Source: Stenotrophomonas sp. UBA2629
GTDB lineage: Bacteria > Pseudomonadota > Gammaproteobacteria > Xanthomonadales > Xanthomonadaceae
NCBI GenBank assembly: GCA_002359895.1
Contig: DEOB01000012.1
Location: 1 to 64,000 of the forward strand
Length of the DNA: 64,000 bases
Direction of reading: 5' to 3'
The notes beneath the pieces are model-generated. The model ran no database searches and had not been told where the DNA came from. It worked only from the letters and a program-made list of their open reading frames with translations. The position numbers and the translations under genes were made by a program. This document shows, in pieces, positions 52,668-62,400 of the stretch (its first letter is position 1; each line of letters begins with the position of its first letter).

Positions 52668-53341
52668 TTGTGGTTACAGGAGCTAGCCGGGGACTCGGAG
52701 CTGCTATTTGCGATCGGCTGCATTCTGCCGGTATTGAGACGCTAGGCTTGGCCCGAACTGTCGTGCCATCTCCGTATCGAATGCACGCACTGGACGTTAC
52801 GTCGTATGCAGAATGGCGCGCATTTGCACAGACGCTTAAAATTGAGAAGGCAGAAGTACATGCATTGATCAATGCCGCAGGCATTGCCTCCATGAATCTG
52901 GCCGTCACCACTCCCGAGAGTACCACCCGGCGAGTGATCGAAACGAACCTGATGGGCTCGATTTTCGCGTGCCAAACCATTGCACCACTGATGATTCGTC
53001 GGAAAGCAGGAACAATCATCAACTTCAGCACCATTGCAGTGCATCTCGGCCTCAAGGGTGAATCCATCTATGTTGCATCGAAGGCCGGAGTAGAGGGATT
53101 CTCCAGAGCCTTCGCTCGAGAGATGGCCGACTTTGGCGTCACCGTCAATTGCATCGCGCCAGGTCCCATTCGCACCGACCTTCTGAAGGGAATCAGCAAC
53201 ACCCAGATTGATGCAATAGTTCAGCAACAGATCTTCCGCAAGGTATTCAGCGCTGAAGCAGTGTGTGACACCGTTGAGATGCTGATCGGAAACAATGCGC
53301 GGGCCGTATCCGGCCAGGTAATACATATCGGAGGAGCCTGA
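52664..53341 (+). CDS. FabG-like short-chain dehydrogenase/reductase
   Basis: A 225-residue SDR. The cofactor loop is TGASRGLGAAI (5-15), the LINAAG segment is at 68-73, and the catalytic residues are Ser122, Tyr136 and Lys140 (IYVASK). The NCIAPGPIRTDL stretch is FabG-like. Beside an ACP and an acyl ligase, it likely reduces a 3-oxoacyl-ACP to 3-hydroxyacyl-ACP, which would give a hydroxyacyl substituent; reduction of a keto-sugar is the alternative. Overlaps the ACP gene by 4 nt and the ligase gene by 1 nt. Confidence 0.85.
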   Translation: MIVVTGASRGLGAAICDRLHSAGIETLGLARTVVPSPYRMHALDVTSYAEWRAFAQTLKIEKAEVHALINAAGIASMNLAVTTPESTTRRVIETNLMGSIFACQTIAPLMIRRKAGTIINFSTIAVHLGLKGESIYVASKAGVEGFSRAFAREMADFGVTVNCIAPGPIRTDLLKGISNTQIDAIVQQQIFRKVFSAEAVCDTVEMLIGNNARAVSGQVIHIGGA

Positions 53342-54636
53342 TGAAACTACTGGATCAATTGCAGGAAAGATGGAATGGATCCAACGAGCCATTCCTCATC
53401 CACCAAGGTACTGAACTCAGATTCTCCGATCTCGAGAGCGGGGACAGGGTTGATTTGTCAGTCGTACAAGCTGGGGACGTGGTCGCCTTGATTGGCGATT
53501 TCGAACCAACCAGCATTGCCTGCGTGGTTCATCTGATTGACCGACGGGCGATTCTTGTACCGCTTACCAAGGAAACCAAGCAGGATCACGAGTATTTCTT
53601 TGAGACTGCCTGCGTAGATGTCGTCATCGAGAACGGCATTGCCCGTCGCATTACCCACAGCAGCAATAATCCTTACATCAAGCAACTGCGTGACATCGGC
53701 CACGCTGGCCTGGTGCTTTTCTCCACGGGAACCACGGGGCGCCCGAAGGGAATTCTGCACGACATGACGTTTTTTCTGCAGCGCTTCAACCAGCCGCGTC
53801 CCACTTTCCGCACGCTGAACTTCCTCTTGTTTGATCACATTGGTGGGATCAACACACTACTGCATACGATGTTCAATCGCGGCGTGGTCATCTCGCCCAG
53901 TGAACGCTCGGTGCAGGGGGTATTGGATACATGCAGAAACTATCAGGTTGAAGTACTGCCGACCACCCCTACGTTCCTGCGCATGCTGCTAATGAGCGGC
54001 ATGCTCCCCGATTGTTTCCCAAGTTCCGTGAAGGTAGTCACTTACGGAACCGAGCGCATGGACCAACCAACCTTGGCCGCGCTCTGCGAGCTACTTCCGG
54101 AAGTCGACTTTCGGCAGACTTTCGGCATGTCGGAACTGGGCATCCTTCGGGTGAAATCCGAAGCCAGAGACAGTCTTTTCATGAAGATCGGCGGGACAGG
54201 GGTAGAAACGCGGGTGGATGACGGAGTCCTCAAGATCCGATCCGCTACTCGCATGGTGGGCTACCTCAATGCACCTTCTCCCTTCGATTCCGATGGCTGG
54301 TATGACACCAAAGACATCGTCGAGATGAAAGGCGATCTCATCAAGGTGACAGGGCGTGTGAGCGACGTCATCAACGTTGGCGGTTTGAAGTTCATGCCTT
54401 CAGAAATCGAGCGGCACGCGCTCGAGTTTCCAGGAGTGCAGCAAGCCAAAGCTTTTGCTAGAGAGAATCCAATTACCGGGCAGCATGTGGAACTGCTTGT
54501 CGAATCTGCAACCGGGAGCGAAATTGATTTGACGGGCCTCAAACAACTGCTCACGGAGAAGCTACAACCACACATGGTCCCGCGGCGTATAAAAATGGGT
54601 GGAATCGAAGTTGGCCATCGGTTCAAGAAGAAGTAG
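53341..54636 (+). CDS. Compact AMP-forming acyl-activating enzyme
   Basis: A 431-residue ANL-superfamily ligase. P-loop STGTTGRPKG lies at 128-137, YGTERM and RQTFGMSELG are the A4/A5-like motifs, and DGWYDTKDIVE with GRVSDVINVGGLKF form the hinge and C-terminal subdomain. The end reads HRFKKK, with lysines in the place of the catalytic A10 lysine. It is shorter than typical acyl-CoA synthetases (500-550) because the N-terminal portion is reduced. Likely loads a carboxylic acid onto the adjacent ACP. The substrate acid is unknown. TGATG coupling with the reductase gene. Confidence 0.85.
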   Translation: MKLLDQLQERWNGSNEPFLIHQGTELRFSDLESGDRVDLSVVQAGDVVALIGDFEPTSIACVVHLIDRRAILVPLTKETKQDHEYFFETACVDVVIENGIARRITHSSNNPYIKQLRDIGHAGLVLFSTGTTGRPKGILHDMTFFLQRFNQPRPTFRTLNFLLFDHIGGINTLLHTMFNRGVVISPSERSVQGVLDTCRNYQVEVLPTTPTFLRMLLMSGMLPDCFPSSVKVVTYGTERMDQPTLAALCELLPEVDFRQTFGMSELGILRVKSEARDSLFMKIGGTGVETRVDDGVLKIRSATRMVGYLNAPSPFDSDGWYDTKDIVEMKGDLIKVTGRVSDVINVGGLKFMPSEIERHALEFPGVQQAKAFARENPITGQHVELLVESATGSEIDLTGLKQLLTEKLQPHMVPRRIKMGGIEVGHRFKKK

Positions 54637-54675
54637 TCGCTGGAAAGATCCCGAAAGTTCAACCGAGCACGAGAA

Positions 54676-55041
54676 GTGGCATATATATTCATTGCTTTGA
54701 CAATACTGCTGACTGTATACGGCCAAATGATCTTGAAGTGGCAGGTTGGCCTGCACGGTAATCTTCTGGCTGGCCCACTGCAGCCAATGAATCTGATCCA
54801 GCTGCTGCTGAAACCCTGGGTTATTTCTGCCTTTGTAGCCGCCTTCGGCGCATCACTGTGCTGGATGGCCGCCATCAACAAGCTACCGATCAGCCGCGCC
54901 TACCCCTACATGGCGATCAATTTTCTACTGGTCGCGCTTCTGGCTACGTTTTTTTTCAATGAACAACTGGATGGCTACAAGATCACTGGCACCGCGCTCA
55001 TCATGATCGGCGTCGTCGTTCTGTCCCGCTCTGTCGTTTAA
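54676..55041 (+). CDS. ArnE/SMR-like four-helix membrane protein, candidate lipid-linked sugar flippase subunit
   Basis: A 121-residue protein with four hydrophobic helices (about 2-15, 45-65, 74-92 and 100-120), starting at a GTG (54676). The MILKWQV element and PISRAYPYMAINFLLVALLATFFFN-type stretch (split over 72-97) resemble ArnE/ArnF and EamA half-size transporters. ArnE/F flip undecaprenyl-phosphate-Ara4N. With an ArnC-like transferase in the same operon, the likely cargo is the undecaprenyl-phosphate-linked acylamino sugar. It has no ArnF-like partner in the window, so it may work as a homodimer. Confidence 0.78.
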   Translation: MAYIFIALTILLTVYGQMILKWQVGLHGNLLAGPLQPMNLIQLLLKPWVISAFVAAFGASLCWMAAINKLPISRAYPYMAINFLLVALLATFFFNEQLDGYKITGTALIMIGVVVLSRSVV

Positions 55042-55071
55042 GCTCCAATTTCCGCCTTGCCGAGGTCTACC

Positions 55072-56208
55072 TTGATTCCCTTCAACAAGCCGTATATGAC
55101 CGGCAATGAGCTTGAGCTCATCGCGCAAGCACATGCCAATGGGCATCTGTCAGGCGATGGCCCATTTACAAAGGCCTGCAATGCTTGGTTGCAGGAGCGG
55201 ACTGGCGCGCACTCCGCCCTGCTTACACATTCCTGCACCGCGGCTCTTGAGATGGCTGCACTGCTTCTTCACCTGCAGCCAGGTGATGAGGTAATTCTGC
55301 CTTCCTTTACGTTCGTCACCTCTGCAAGTGCCTTCGCGCTTCGTGGTGCAGTGCCCGTATTCGTCGATATTCGCCCCGATACGCTCAATATTGACGAAAG
55401 CCTCATCGAACAGGCAGTGACTTCTCGCACCAAGGCAATCTGCGTTGTTCATTACGCAGGCGTTTCTTGCGAGATGGATACCATCATGGAGATCGCCTCC
55501 CGACTAGGTCTCGCGGTCGTTGAAGATGCAGCCCAAGGCATCATGTCCAGCTACCGTGGACGTCCGCTGGGCACGATCGGCGACCTAGGTGCCTTCAGCT
55601 TCCATGAGACCAAAAATGTAATCTCTGGCGAGGGCGGAGCACTTCTCTGCCGCGATGCCAAGTTCTCTGAAGACGCCGAGATCATCCGCGAGAAAGGCAC
55701 CAACCGCAGCCGGTTTTTTCGTGGCCAGGTTGATAAATATACTTGGGTAGACGTGGGCTCCTCCTATCTTCCAGGGGAGATCACTGCTGCGTTTCTAAAC
55801 GCGCAACTGCTGCACGCAGACGAGATCACTGAGCGCAGGCTGGCCATCTGGCAACGCTATCACCAATGGGCTGCTCCACATGAAGCAGCAGGGCGCCTCC
55901 GCCGCCCCGTAGTACCCGCGGAGTGCACTCACAATGCCCATATGTACTACCTGCTCCTTCCCAATCTGGAAGCACGTGGTCAGTTCATCTCACGACTGCG
56001 GGAGCATGGGGTTCAGACGGTCTTTCATTACATACCACTGCATTCATCGCCCGCTGGTCGGCAGCTTGGCCGAGCGTCAGGCTCAATGGCTGTCACCAAC
56101 GACATCAGCGACCGATTGGTACGAATGCCGCTATGGCTTGGGTTGGAGCCGCACTTGGACGCGGTGTTCGAAGCCGCCGATGCCGCATTGCGGGATTACG
56201 CCATTTGA
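55072..56208 (+). CDS. dTDP-4-amino-4,6-dideoxygalactose transaminase (WecE/RffA type)
   Basis: A 378-residue DegT-family PLP aminotransferase. Start is placed at a TTG (55072) preceded by GAGG, because translation then begins MIPFNKPYMTGNELEL, aligning with E. coli WecE (MIPFNAPP...). Similarity is strong along the protein: CTAALEMAALLL, VEDAAQGIMSSYRGRPLGTI, SFHETKN with PLP lysine Lys181, and IIREKGTNRSRFFRGQVDKY. It would aminate dTDP-4-keto-6-deoxyglucose, the RmlB product, giving dTDP-Fuc4N. C4 stereochemistry (galacto versus gluco/viosamine) is inferred from WecE resemblance only. Last gene of the acyl-sugar run. Confidence 0.92.
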   Translation: MIPFNKPYMTGNELELIAQAHANGHLSGDGPFTKACNAWLQERTGAHSALLTHSCTAALEMAALLLHLQPGDEVILPSFTFVTSASAFALRGAVPVFVDIRPDTLNIDESLIEQAVTSRTKAICVVHYAGVSCEMDTIMEIASRLGLAVVEDAAQGIMSSYRGRPLGTIGDLGAFSFHETKNVISGEGGALLCRDAKFSEDAEIIREKGTNRSRFFRGQVDKYTWVDVGSSYLPGEITAAFLNAQLLHADEITERRLAIWQRYHQWAAPHEAAGRLRRPVVPAECTHNAHMYYLLLPNLEARGQFISRLREHGVQTVFHYIPLHSSPAGRQLGRASGSMAVTNDISDRLVRMPLWLGLEPHLDAVFEAADAALRDYAI

Positions 56209-56672
56209 TTCCAGCCGGGATGCACCACCGGCACCTGTTCTCCTGAACAGGTGCCGGCCGAGATTGTCGAAGACCGCCATCGGTGCAGATGTGAGGAACC
56301 AAAGAACCAAGGCAGCATTTCAACTGCGACTGGCACACAAGGTCTTGGAGCATGCTCGCTTACTCAAGCCTCCCGTCGGCACCTCATTGAAGCGGAACGG
56401 ATAACGCAAGCACTCAATAGCTACGTTGCTTGCTGCACGGCAAGCGTGCAACCACCCGAGGCAAGCTTGGCCGTTCCACTACTACAGTAATTTCTTGCAG
56501 CGTCAGATCATCCGATCAACGGCGCAGCGGCCTCTTCCATATGCTCTCATCGACACCCGATCCCGGTGTACTGAAGAGGAAATGCGTACGCCCTGACCTT
56601 CATTCCGAGGACCCAACGGCATGGGGAAACCCCAAGCCGTCATCGTTCGCGTCGGTAAAGCTGATCTTGAAA
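56209..56672. other. Convergent intergenic region between the acyl-sugar operon and the lipoprotein gene
   Basis: 464 nt with no recognisable gene on either strand; short open frames here lack ribosome-binding sites and family features. A perfect 13-bp hairpin lies at 56228-56257. The remainder may be remnant DNA. Confidence 0.5.
56228..56257 (+). terminator. Strong hairpin after the transaminase gene
   Basis: 13-bp perfect stem CCGGCACCTGTTC / GAACAGGTGCCGG with a TCCT loop, 19 nt after the stop. There is no U-run, so it may act as a 3' stabiliser or Rho-assisted end rather than a classical terminator. Confidence 0.5.
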
Positions 56673-57089
56673 TCAACCACACGCAGGGCCACCGACAACA
56701 ATGCGAGCCAGCTCTGCTTCGTGACTACTATCCCTCAGCGAGAAGCTAGTCCCGGGCATCACCCAAACGTCAGTGGTGGCACTACCAATCGGCCCGCTTT
56801 CACTGAACAGCTTTGCATCCGTGTCGGCGCCAACCAGAACTTTGATCGTAGTTACCTCCGGATGAGACTTCGAGACGTCCCAGCTCAGCGTCACCACGAC
56901 CGGAGTGCAACCATCCATTCGTGCGATTGAGCTGTTGATCAATGGCGACGTTACCTCCTTGATCTCGTTCACAACTTCACGATCAGACGTTGACGACGAG
57001 GAACTACCTCCTCCCTGCTCTTCCTGCTTCGCGCAACCAGCGAGACCCGCAACCAACAGAAAACCAGCCAGCCAACTTTCGATCTTCAT
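56673..57089 (-). CDS. Small lipoprotein of unknown function
   Basis: A 138-residue protein with a lipoprotein signal (MKIESWLAGFLLVAGLAGC, lipobox Cys19), then a Gln/Gly/Ser-rich linker (about 21-36) and a compact domain (about 45-138) with two cysteines (MDGCTP and the terminal GGPACG) that could pair. The strand pattern VVVTLSWDVS suggests a beta-sandwich. It is read just downstream of the polytopic GT-C-like gene on the same strand (67-nt gap), so the two may be cotranscribed. I do not recognise the family. Confidence 0.75.
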   Translation of the reverse strand: MKIESWLAGFLLVAGLAGCAKQEEQGGGSSSSSTSDREVVNEIKEVTSPLINSSIARMDGCTPVVVTLSWDVSKSHPEVTTIKVLVGADTDAKLFSESGPIGSATTDVWVMPGTSFSLRDSSHEAELARIVVGGPACG

Positions 57090-57156
57090 GCAATGCTCCA
57101 AGAAAAAGAAACCGCCAGAACTTCCAACGAAAACCGCTAAACCTGACGGGGACCCA

Positions 57157-59361
57157 TCAGTCAAACGCGGCCATATAAATACATTGAACCCCCGCTGGAG
57201 TCATCGCGTAAAGATTGACCCCACCAAGTGTGATCATTGATCGCGCGCCGATCGGCCCGGTGGACTCGAGTTTATCTCTTGCAAAGTCAACCATCTCACG
57301 CCTCTGTCCTGCTTCGTATTCGTGAGCTGGAAGCGCGACCAGATCGGTTCCAGTGGCATACAAGAACTCAGAGAACGCCTTTTCCGATCGAAACGCCCTG
57401 GAGTTACTCCAGGAAAGCTCTTCAAAGGGTTCGAATCGAACCGGCAACATGAAAGACTCCGGTGTACGAAGCTCTCCTATCATACGAGTATGACGCCCAC
57501 AGTGAGACAGCCGCTTACCCACCACTCCCAGCTTCCCACCCTCCAGAAAACTCTCTACCTGCTTTTCCTCGTCAAACACAGGATTCACCACGGAGAGCGG
57601 GCGTATACCAGTCCCAATGTTCCAATTTGCACTGAAGAGATACACAACTCCCCCCGAAAACGCGCATGTCAGCAATATGAACAGCGACAGTCTCGAAAAC
57701 CGCCTGACGGCCACTGCTCCACACACATAGAAAAACGCGATCGAAACCATGAAATAGTTTCCATCACCGGCTGGTCCTCCATCAGCCCATGCATTGAACC
57801 CCAACAGCAATGGGGTCACCAGGATGCATATCAGGGAAACGACGCCCCGAAAACCCGGAAATGCTCGATCAGGCCGAATGACAGCCGCGACAAGGAACAC
57901 CAGCCAAGCCGCGCCCATCCATTTAAAAACATGCAAAGCATAGATATCGGGTGTCAAAGCTATCTTGCCGAGGGCGGAGATGCCACCCAGCAGACCGGCA
58001 CGCGAGTCACCCGTACCGGTAAATGTACCAATCGGATACTTCAAATTAAAACCCAACTCTGCCAACTGCGCTTGGGTACTCGCATTTGTCACCAGTGGCA
58101 CCCCGGTAAGCAAATATGTTCTCGCGTGCGTCAACAGGAAAGCCGCTAACACCAGCGCCACTGGAACCAGCATGACCAGCTCAAACTCCCTGCGCTTGGC
58201 CGAGAAGATGACCATCAAACCCGCAACCAGCCAAGCCGCGAAAATCAGCCCCAGCCAAGGTAGCGCTGAGAGCCTTATCGTCGATGCCAGAAGGCAGTAA
58301 ATGACCACATCAAGCAACGCACTCGGACTTCGAGTCTCGTACGCCTTGATCAGGGCAATGGCGGAAAATATGACGAACGCAGCGGCGAGCACATCTCCTT
58401 TTGGCGTCTCTACGGTCCCCGCTACGGCTGGGAAGCAAAGCATCAGCGCTGCAAGCACTAAACCGTAAGCAGTCGGCAATCCCAGTGTCCTGCCTAGCGA
58501 CACCATGGCGTGGGCAAGAAACCCGGCACAAAAAACACCAACAACAACAGTTGTGGAGATATCCCCCAGCTCAAGCACGGGAGCAAGGAGCAGCTCATAC
58601 AGCTTTGGATAATAATAGACCTGTGTTGTTAAACCCAGAAATTCGTAAAATCCATGAGGGCCGATAAGAACCCTATCTGGCCGCAGTCCATACCAGGCCG
58701 AGTCAAAATAGAATGCAAGGTTTGAACGTGCGATACAAACTGCAGCAACAGCAATGAGCAGGGAAATACTCAGGTTCGAGATCGAACTTCTATGCACCGC
58801 CCCCTTCTTCCGTTGATCCACCATCAACCAGCGGATTGTAACGAAGAGCAGTCCAACACCCGTAGTTGCAAATGCCGCGAGCCTGTTTTGCGCGAAATCC
58901 CATTCAAATAGCAGCGCACCCAGCATCAGGACTACAGCCATGCTGCCCACGCCAGTGGCGACCGCCAGTGCACTACGTCGATAGCTGTAAAGATTTTCGG
59001 GACCGGCCCCTACGATCATTCTGCCAAGTCCGTAAATACCAATACAGTAAGCGGCCCCAACAGCAAGCGCGAGATCCGTGCCATGCAATCGCATGTACAG
59101 CAGGACTACAGCCCCAACAGCCAACCAGGCCAATCGCCCACGAAACAACATGAGCACAGCGGAGTTGATGACGAAAACAGCGAAAAATTCAATCACTCCT
59201 TTCTTGAAATCGGGCTGCTCGACGTGCCAACCAAAAGGACCGAGAGCAATCAGTCGATAAATTCCGTAAGCAGTAACGGCCGCGCACAGGATCGCAATCA
59301 TCGTCGACCAATGAGCATGCCGCGCCCTTACCGGAACTGCCTTTGCGTTAGCCACCATCAA
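57157..59361 (-). CDS. Polytopic membrane protein, candidate GT-C glycosyltransferase
   Basis: A 734-residue protein with roughly twelve hydrophobic helices over residues 20-580 and a soluble C-terminal domain (about 600-734). The first large periplasmic loop (about 214-250) has an aspartate soon after a helix (FYFDSAWYGLRPDR), the position of the catalytic acidic residue in GT-C enzymes that use polyprenyl-phosphate sugars. A role as the final transferase (GtrC-like) for the sugar made by the operon at 50591-56208 is inferred from topology and context, not from a recognised family. Two adjacent ATGs (59361, 59358) are possible starts. Part of a minus-strand series with the gene behind it (100-nt gap). 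Confidence 0.72.
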   Translation of the reverse strand: MMVANAKAVPVRARHAHWSTMIAILCAAVTAYGIYRLIALGPFGWHVEQPDFKKGVIEFFAVFVINSAVLMLFRGRLAWLAVGAVVLLYMRLHGTDLALAVGAAYCIGIYGLGRMIVGAGPENLYSYRRSALAVATGVGSMAVVLMLGALLFEWDFAQNRLAAFATTGVGLLFVTIRWLMVDQRKKGAVHRSSISNLSISLLIAVAAVCIARSNLAFYFDSAWYGLRPDRVLIGPHGFYEFLGLTTQVYYYPKLYELLLAPVLELGDISTTVVVGVFCAGFLAHAMVSLGRTLGLPTAYGLVLAALMLCFPAVAGTVETPKGDVLAAAFVIFSAIALIKAYETRSPSALLDVVIYCLLASTIRLSALPWLGLIFAAWLVAGLMVIFSAKRREFELVMLVPVALVLAAFLLTHARTYLLTGVPLVTNASTQAQLAELGFNLKYPIGTFTGTGDSRAGLLGGISALGKIALTPDIYALHVFKWMGAAWLVFLVAAVIRPDRAFPGFRGVVSLICILVTPLLLGFNAWADGGPAGDGNYFMVSIAFFYVCGAVAVRRFSRLSLFILLTCAFSGGVVYLFSANWNIGTGIRPLSVVNPVFDEEKQVESFLEGGKLGVVGKRLSHCGRHTRMIGELRTPESFMLPVRFEPFEELSWSNSRAFRSEKAFSEFLYATGTDLVALPAHEYEAGQRREMVDFARDKLESTGPIGARSMITLGGVNLYAMTPAGVQCIYMAAFD

Positions 59362-59461
59362 TCACCCCGTTTCATTCCAAATCCACCCCATTCCAATTCA
59401 ATGCAAGATTTCTTGTGAGCGTCGATCACTTGCGCAGCATGACGTTTGCGAACGGCGAAAC

Positions 59462-62400
59462 TCATGCGCGACCTTGCACTTTCATGTACTCGCCGACTTT
59501 TTTCGACAGCAACTGGCAACTTGCCTTGATCAGATCAGCGTACTGAGTGTTCTGGAATCCCCAGATCGTGGAGTGTTCCTCCTCCTTGTGCCCGACGAGG
59601 AAAGGCATGGTAGTTACTACCTTCAACTGTCCATTGCTCTCGAGAAACCTGTCGATGGTATTGGTTTCGACATCGCGATTCATCTCATCCCACGAAGTGA
59701 TCGATGCGAAGACACTATGATCATAAACGTTCAAAACTGTACTGATCAGACGATCAGTCGTAACGAATCGACAGCCCTCGAAGTCCGTAACTTCCAGAAT
59801 TCCCGCCTGATTGCTTAAATCTGCGAGCAGACCAGAGAATATGCTCCAGCGTTCCGATCGCTGGTCGAGGTAACCATTGACCCTGCCCAACTCCGCCTCG
59901 AAGTTCGCTGGAAATTCGACATCATCCTCACAGATGGTCACTCGCTCCAGCCCCGCTTGGTCCGCCAGCTTGATCATGTATTTGTAGCTGAGCGCGCAAC
60001 CCACCCAGCCCTTTGAATGGCGCAGGCCAGGGAACATCTCAAATCCGAACTTGTTGTCGGCCACAAACCCACTGCTGCGCTCGCCGAACTCCGGGAGATT
60101 CAGGCAAATACGATCACCCTTCAGCTTGTAACGGCTGCCCACCTCATCCCAGAACTGGTCAAAGCCGATGTTGTCGGTGGCAAGCAGGAATCGCATGAAG
60201 AAATAATCAAAACGATTGAGGCTATCTTTCAGAGCAGCCCGATTCCTCTCCACCGCGGCTTCACGTGCAGTCGCGTTTGCCAGCCAGTAGTGCACGCGCT
60301 GAGCCATGCCATCCACATCGCCAACGTCCACAAAATCGACAACCCCCTGCAACTCCTCATGCTCCTCCATATCGGATGACTGCTCGGAAACAATCATGCA
60401 ATCGAGTGACAGGCATTCCCAGATTCTCGTCGTCTCCAACAATGCGCCGGGATAATAGTGGATATTAACCACGATTTTGGCCGAAGCCAATATCCGATAC
60501 AGTTCATCTCCGAACACTTCGGAGACAACCCGCACGCGGCAGACACGACTTAGTGCATCCAGAAAATTCCTGCGACGATCACAGCTGGCGTCTCCATAGA
60601 AGACCACATCGTAATCATCAGACTTGTTGACATTCGAGTACTGACCAGCCAGTTCTGGCATGTAGTGAATGGGAACGTAATTGATCTGCTTAAGGCTCAA
60701 CCCCCGTTCCTTCAGATAGGAGATATTTGCCAGCGAGTAGTCAAAGATCGCGAACGAGTTCTCCAGACGAGAAATGTAGTCCTCCGTGAACCAGCGCGAG
60801 CTCACGGATTGCTCCAATTGGAATGCCACATAGAAGCCGGGCAGTTCCGGGAACATCTGGGGACAGATCACAAAATGCGGAACGTGCGAGTATCCAGCCA
60901 GCGGGCGCTCATAGATCACCTCGGCGGAAATCCCGACCCTGCCCAATGCGCTTGCCATCAGTTGCCCGATATAGTCGCAGTGACGCGTGGTAAGAATAAC
61001 CACGGGACCCTGGTGCCCTCTCAGATCAAAAACAACAGGCTCCGGTCCAACGGTAGCAGGCTGCGGCCCACCGCGTTTGACAAACCCATCGATCAAGCCT
61101 GCGACCTGAGTGGGTTGTATGCGTCGCGCCAGTCGGAAGTAGCGACCAAGTTCGCGTGGATTCAACGTAAAGAACACTCCAACTTTCACGATCTGCTTGA
61201 GACCACGAATTAGAATTCGGCCAAGCGAGGCCACTTTACGGAGGGGCGAAGTGATCCACATGGAGGTTGAGCTCTGGACAATCTTGAGCTCGCGTTCGGC
61301 ACGGTCCGCACGCTCTTCCAGCACCTGCAGCCGATCTTTCTCCTCCGCGAGCATATTCGTAAGCACGCCGATCTGCGACTGGAATCCCTGCATTCCATGG
61401 AACAGACCCGCCAGAGACGTAGCATCGCTGTCCGAAGCGGAAGAGAGCGCAGCCAGACCAATGCGTGAATGATCGAACTCCGATACCACTCGCGCTTCGA
61501 ACTGACGAATGGTATCGATCAATTCTTCATGCCGAGCATTTGCTCGCTGCCTGTCAGAAGCCACCTTATCCAACTGCGCAGCCAGTTGTGCAACATCTGC
61601 TGAAACACGAGCAAATCCCGCCTGCATCTGCTGCGTGCTCTGGGTCAACGCATTATCCAACCCACAGAATCTCTCCAAGGCATCGTCCGCACTCAGTTTG
61701 AGACTCTGGTCGTGCACATGCTCCATGAGCTTTGAAAGCTGCTCATGTTCAGCGGCCATCTGCGCGAAATCTCTCTGAGCCTCGCTCAGGCTCTGTGTCT
61801 TCCTTGCCAGCACATCGGACAGCAGCTTCGCGCTATGAGATGCAATCATGCTTACGATGAAGCCAGCATCCTCGGCTGCCATCGGCAATATCGAGTAAAC
61901 CTCGTTTACAGGGAGCGGTAGCCTGCCAACTTCGCTCCAAGTGGTTTTATCCAACGCTAGCAATGTCCCTCCACTGACGTCGTCAAGCGGAGCATTACGG
62001 GATTTGCTCAAGCCCAGATAAAGCATTTCTCCGGAAATGGCCAGTCCACGGACATATCCATCGATGTAAAGCTTGCGCCTTATCGTTCCGTCGGACCGGT
62101 ACTGCAGCAGCTGGCGCGCTCCGGAATTGGCAACCAGTAAGTCCCCCTCAACAGAGACAAGGCTATGAGGCTGGGTCAAACCGCTAATCAGTGTTTCACC
62201 CGTCAACAGATCACGGACGAACCCGGTCCCGGTGGACTTTCCCTTGTACTCACGGTGTCCCGAGAACTCTCCGAAAGCGGAGAAAACGATTCGTCCATTC
62301 CAGATTGCGATGCAATTTATGTGCCAGGAATCATCCTCTCCTGGAAACTTCCACCGCTCAAGCTCAACTCCAGCGGAATCTACACATACAACCTCATTTC

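Noticed and set aside
57420..57445. GGGTTCGAATCGAACC, resembling a tRNA T-arm
   Set aside because: It lies inside the coding frame of the GT-C-like gene and no acceptor or anticodon arms surround it.
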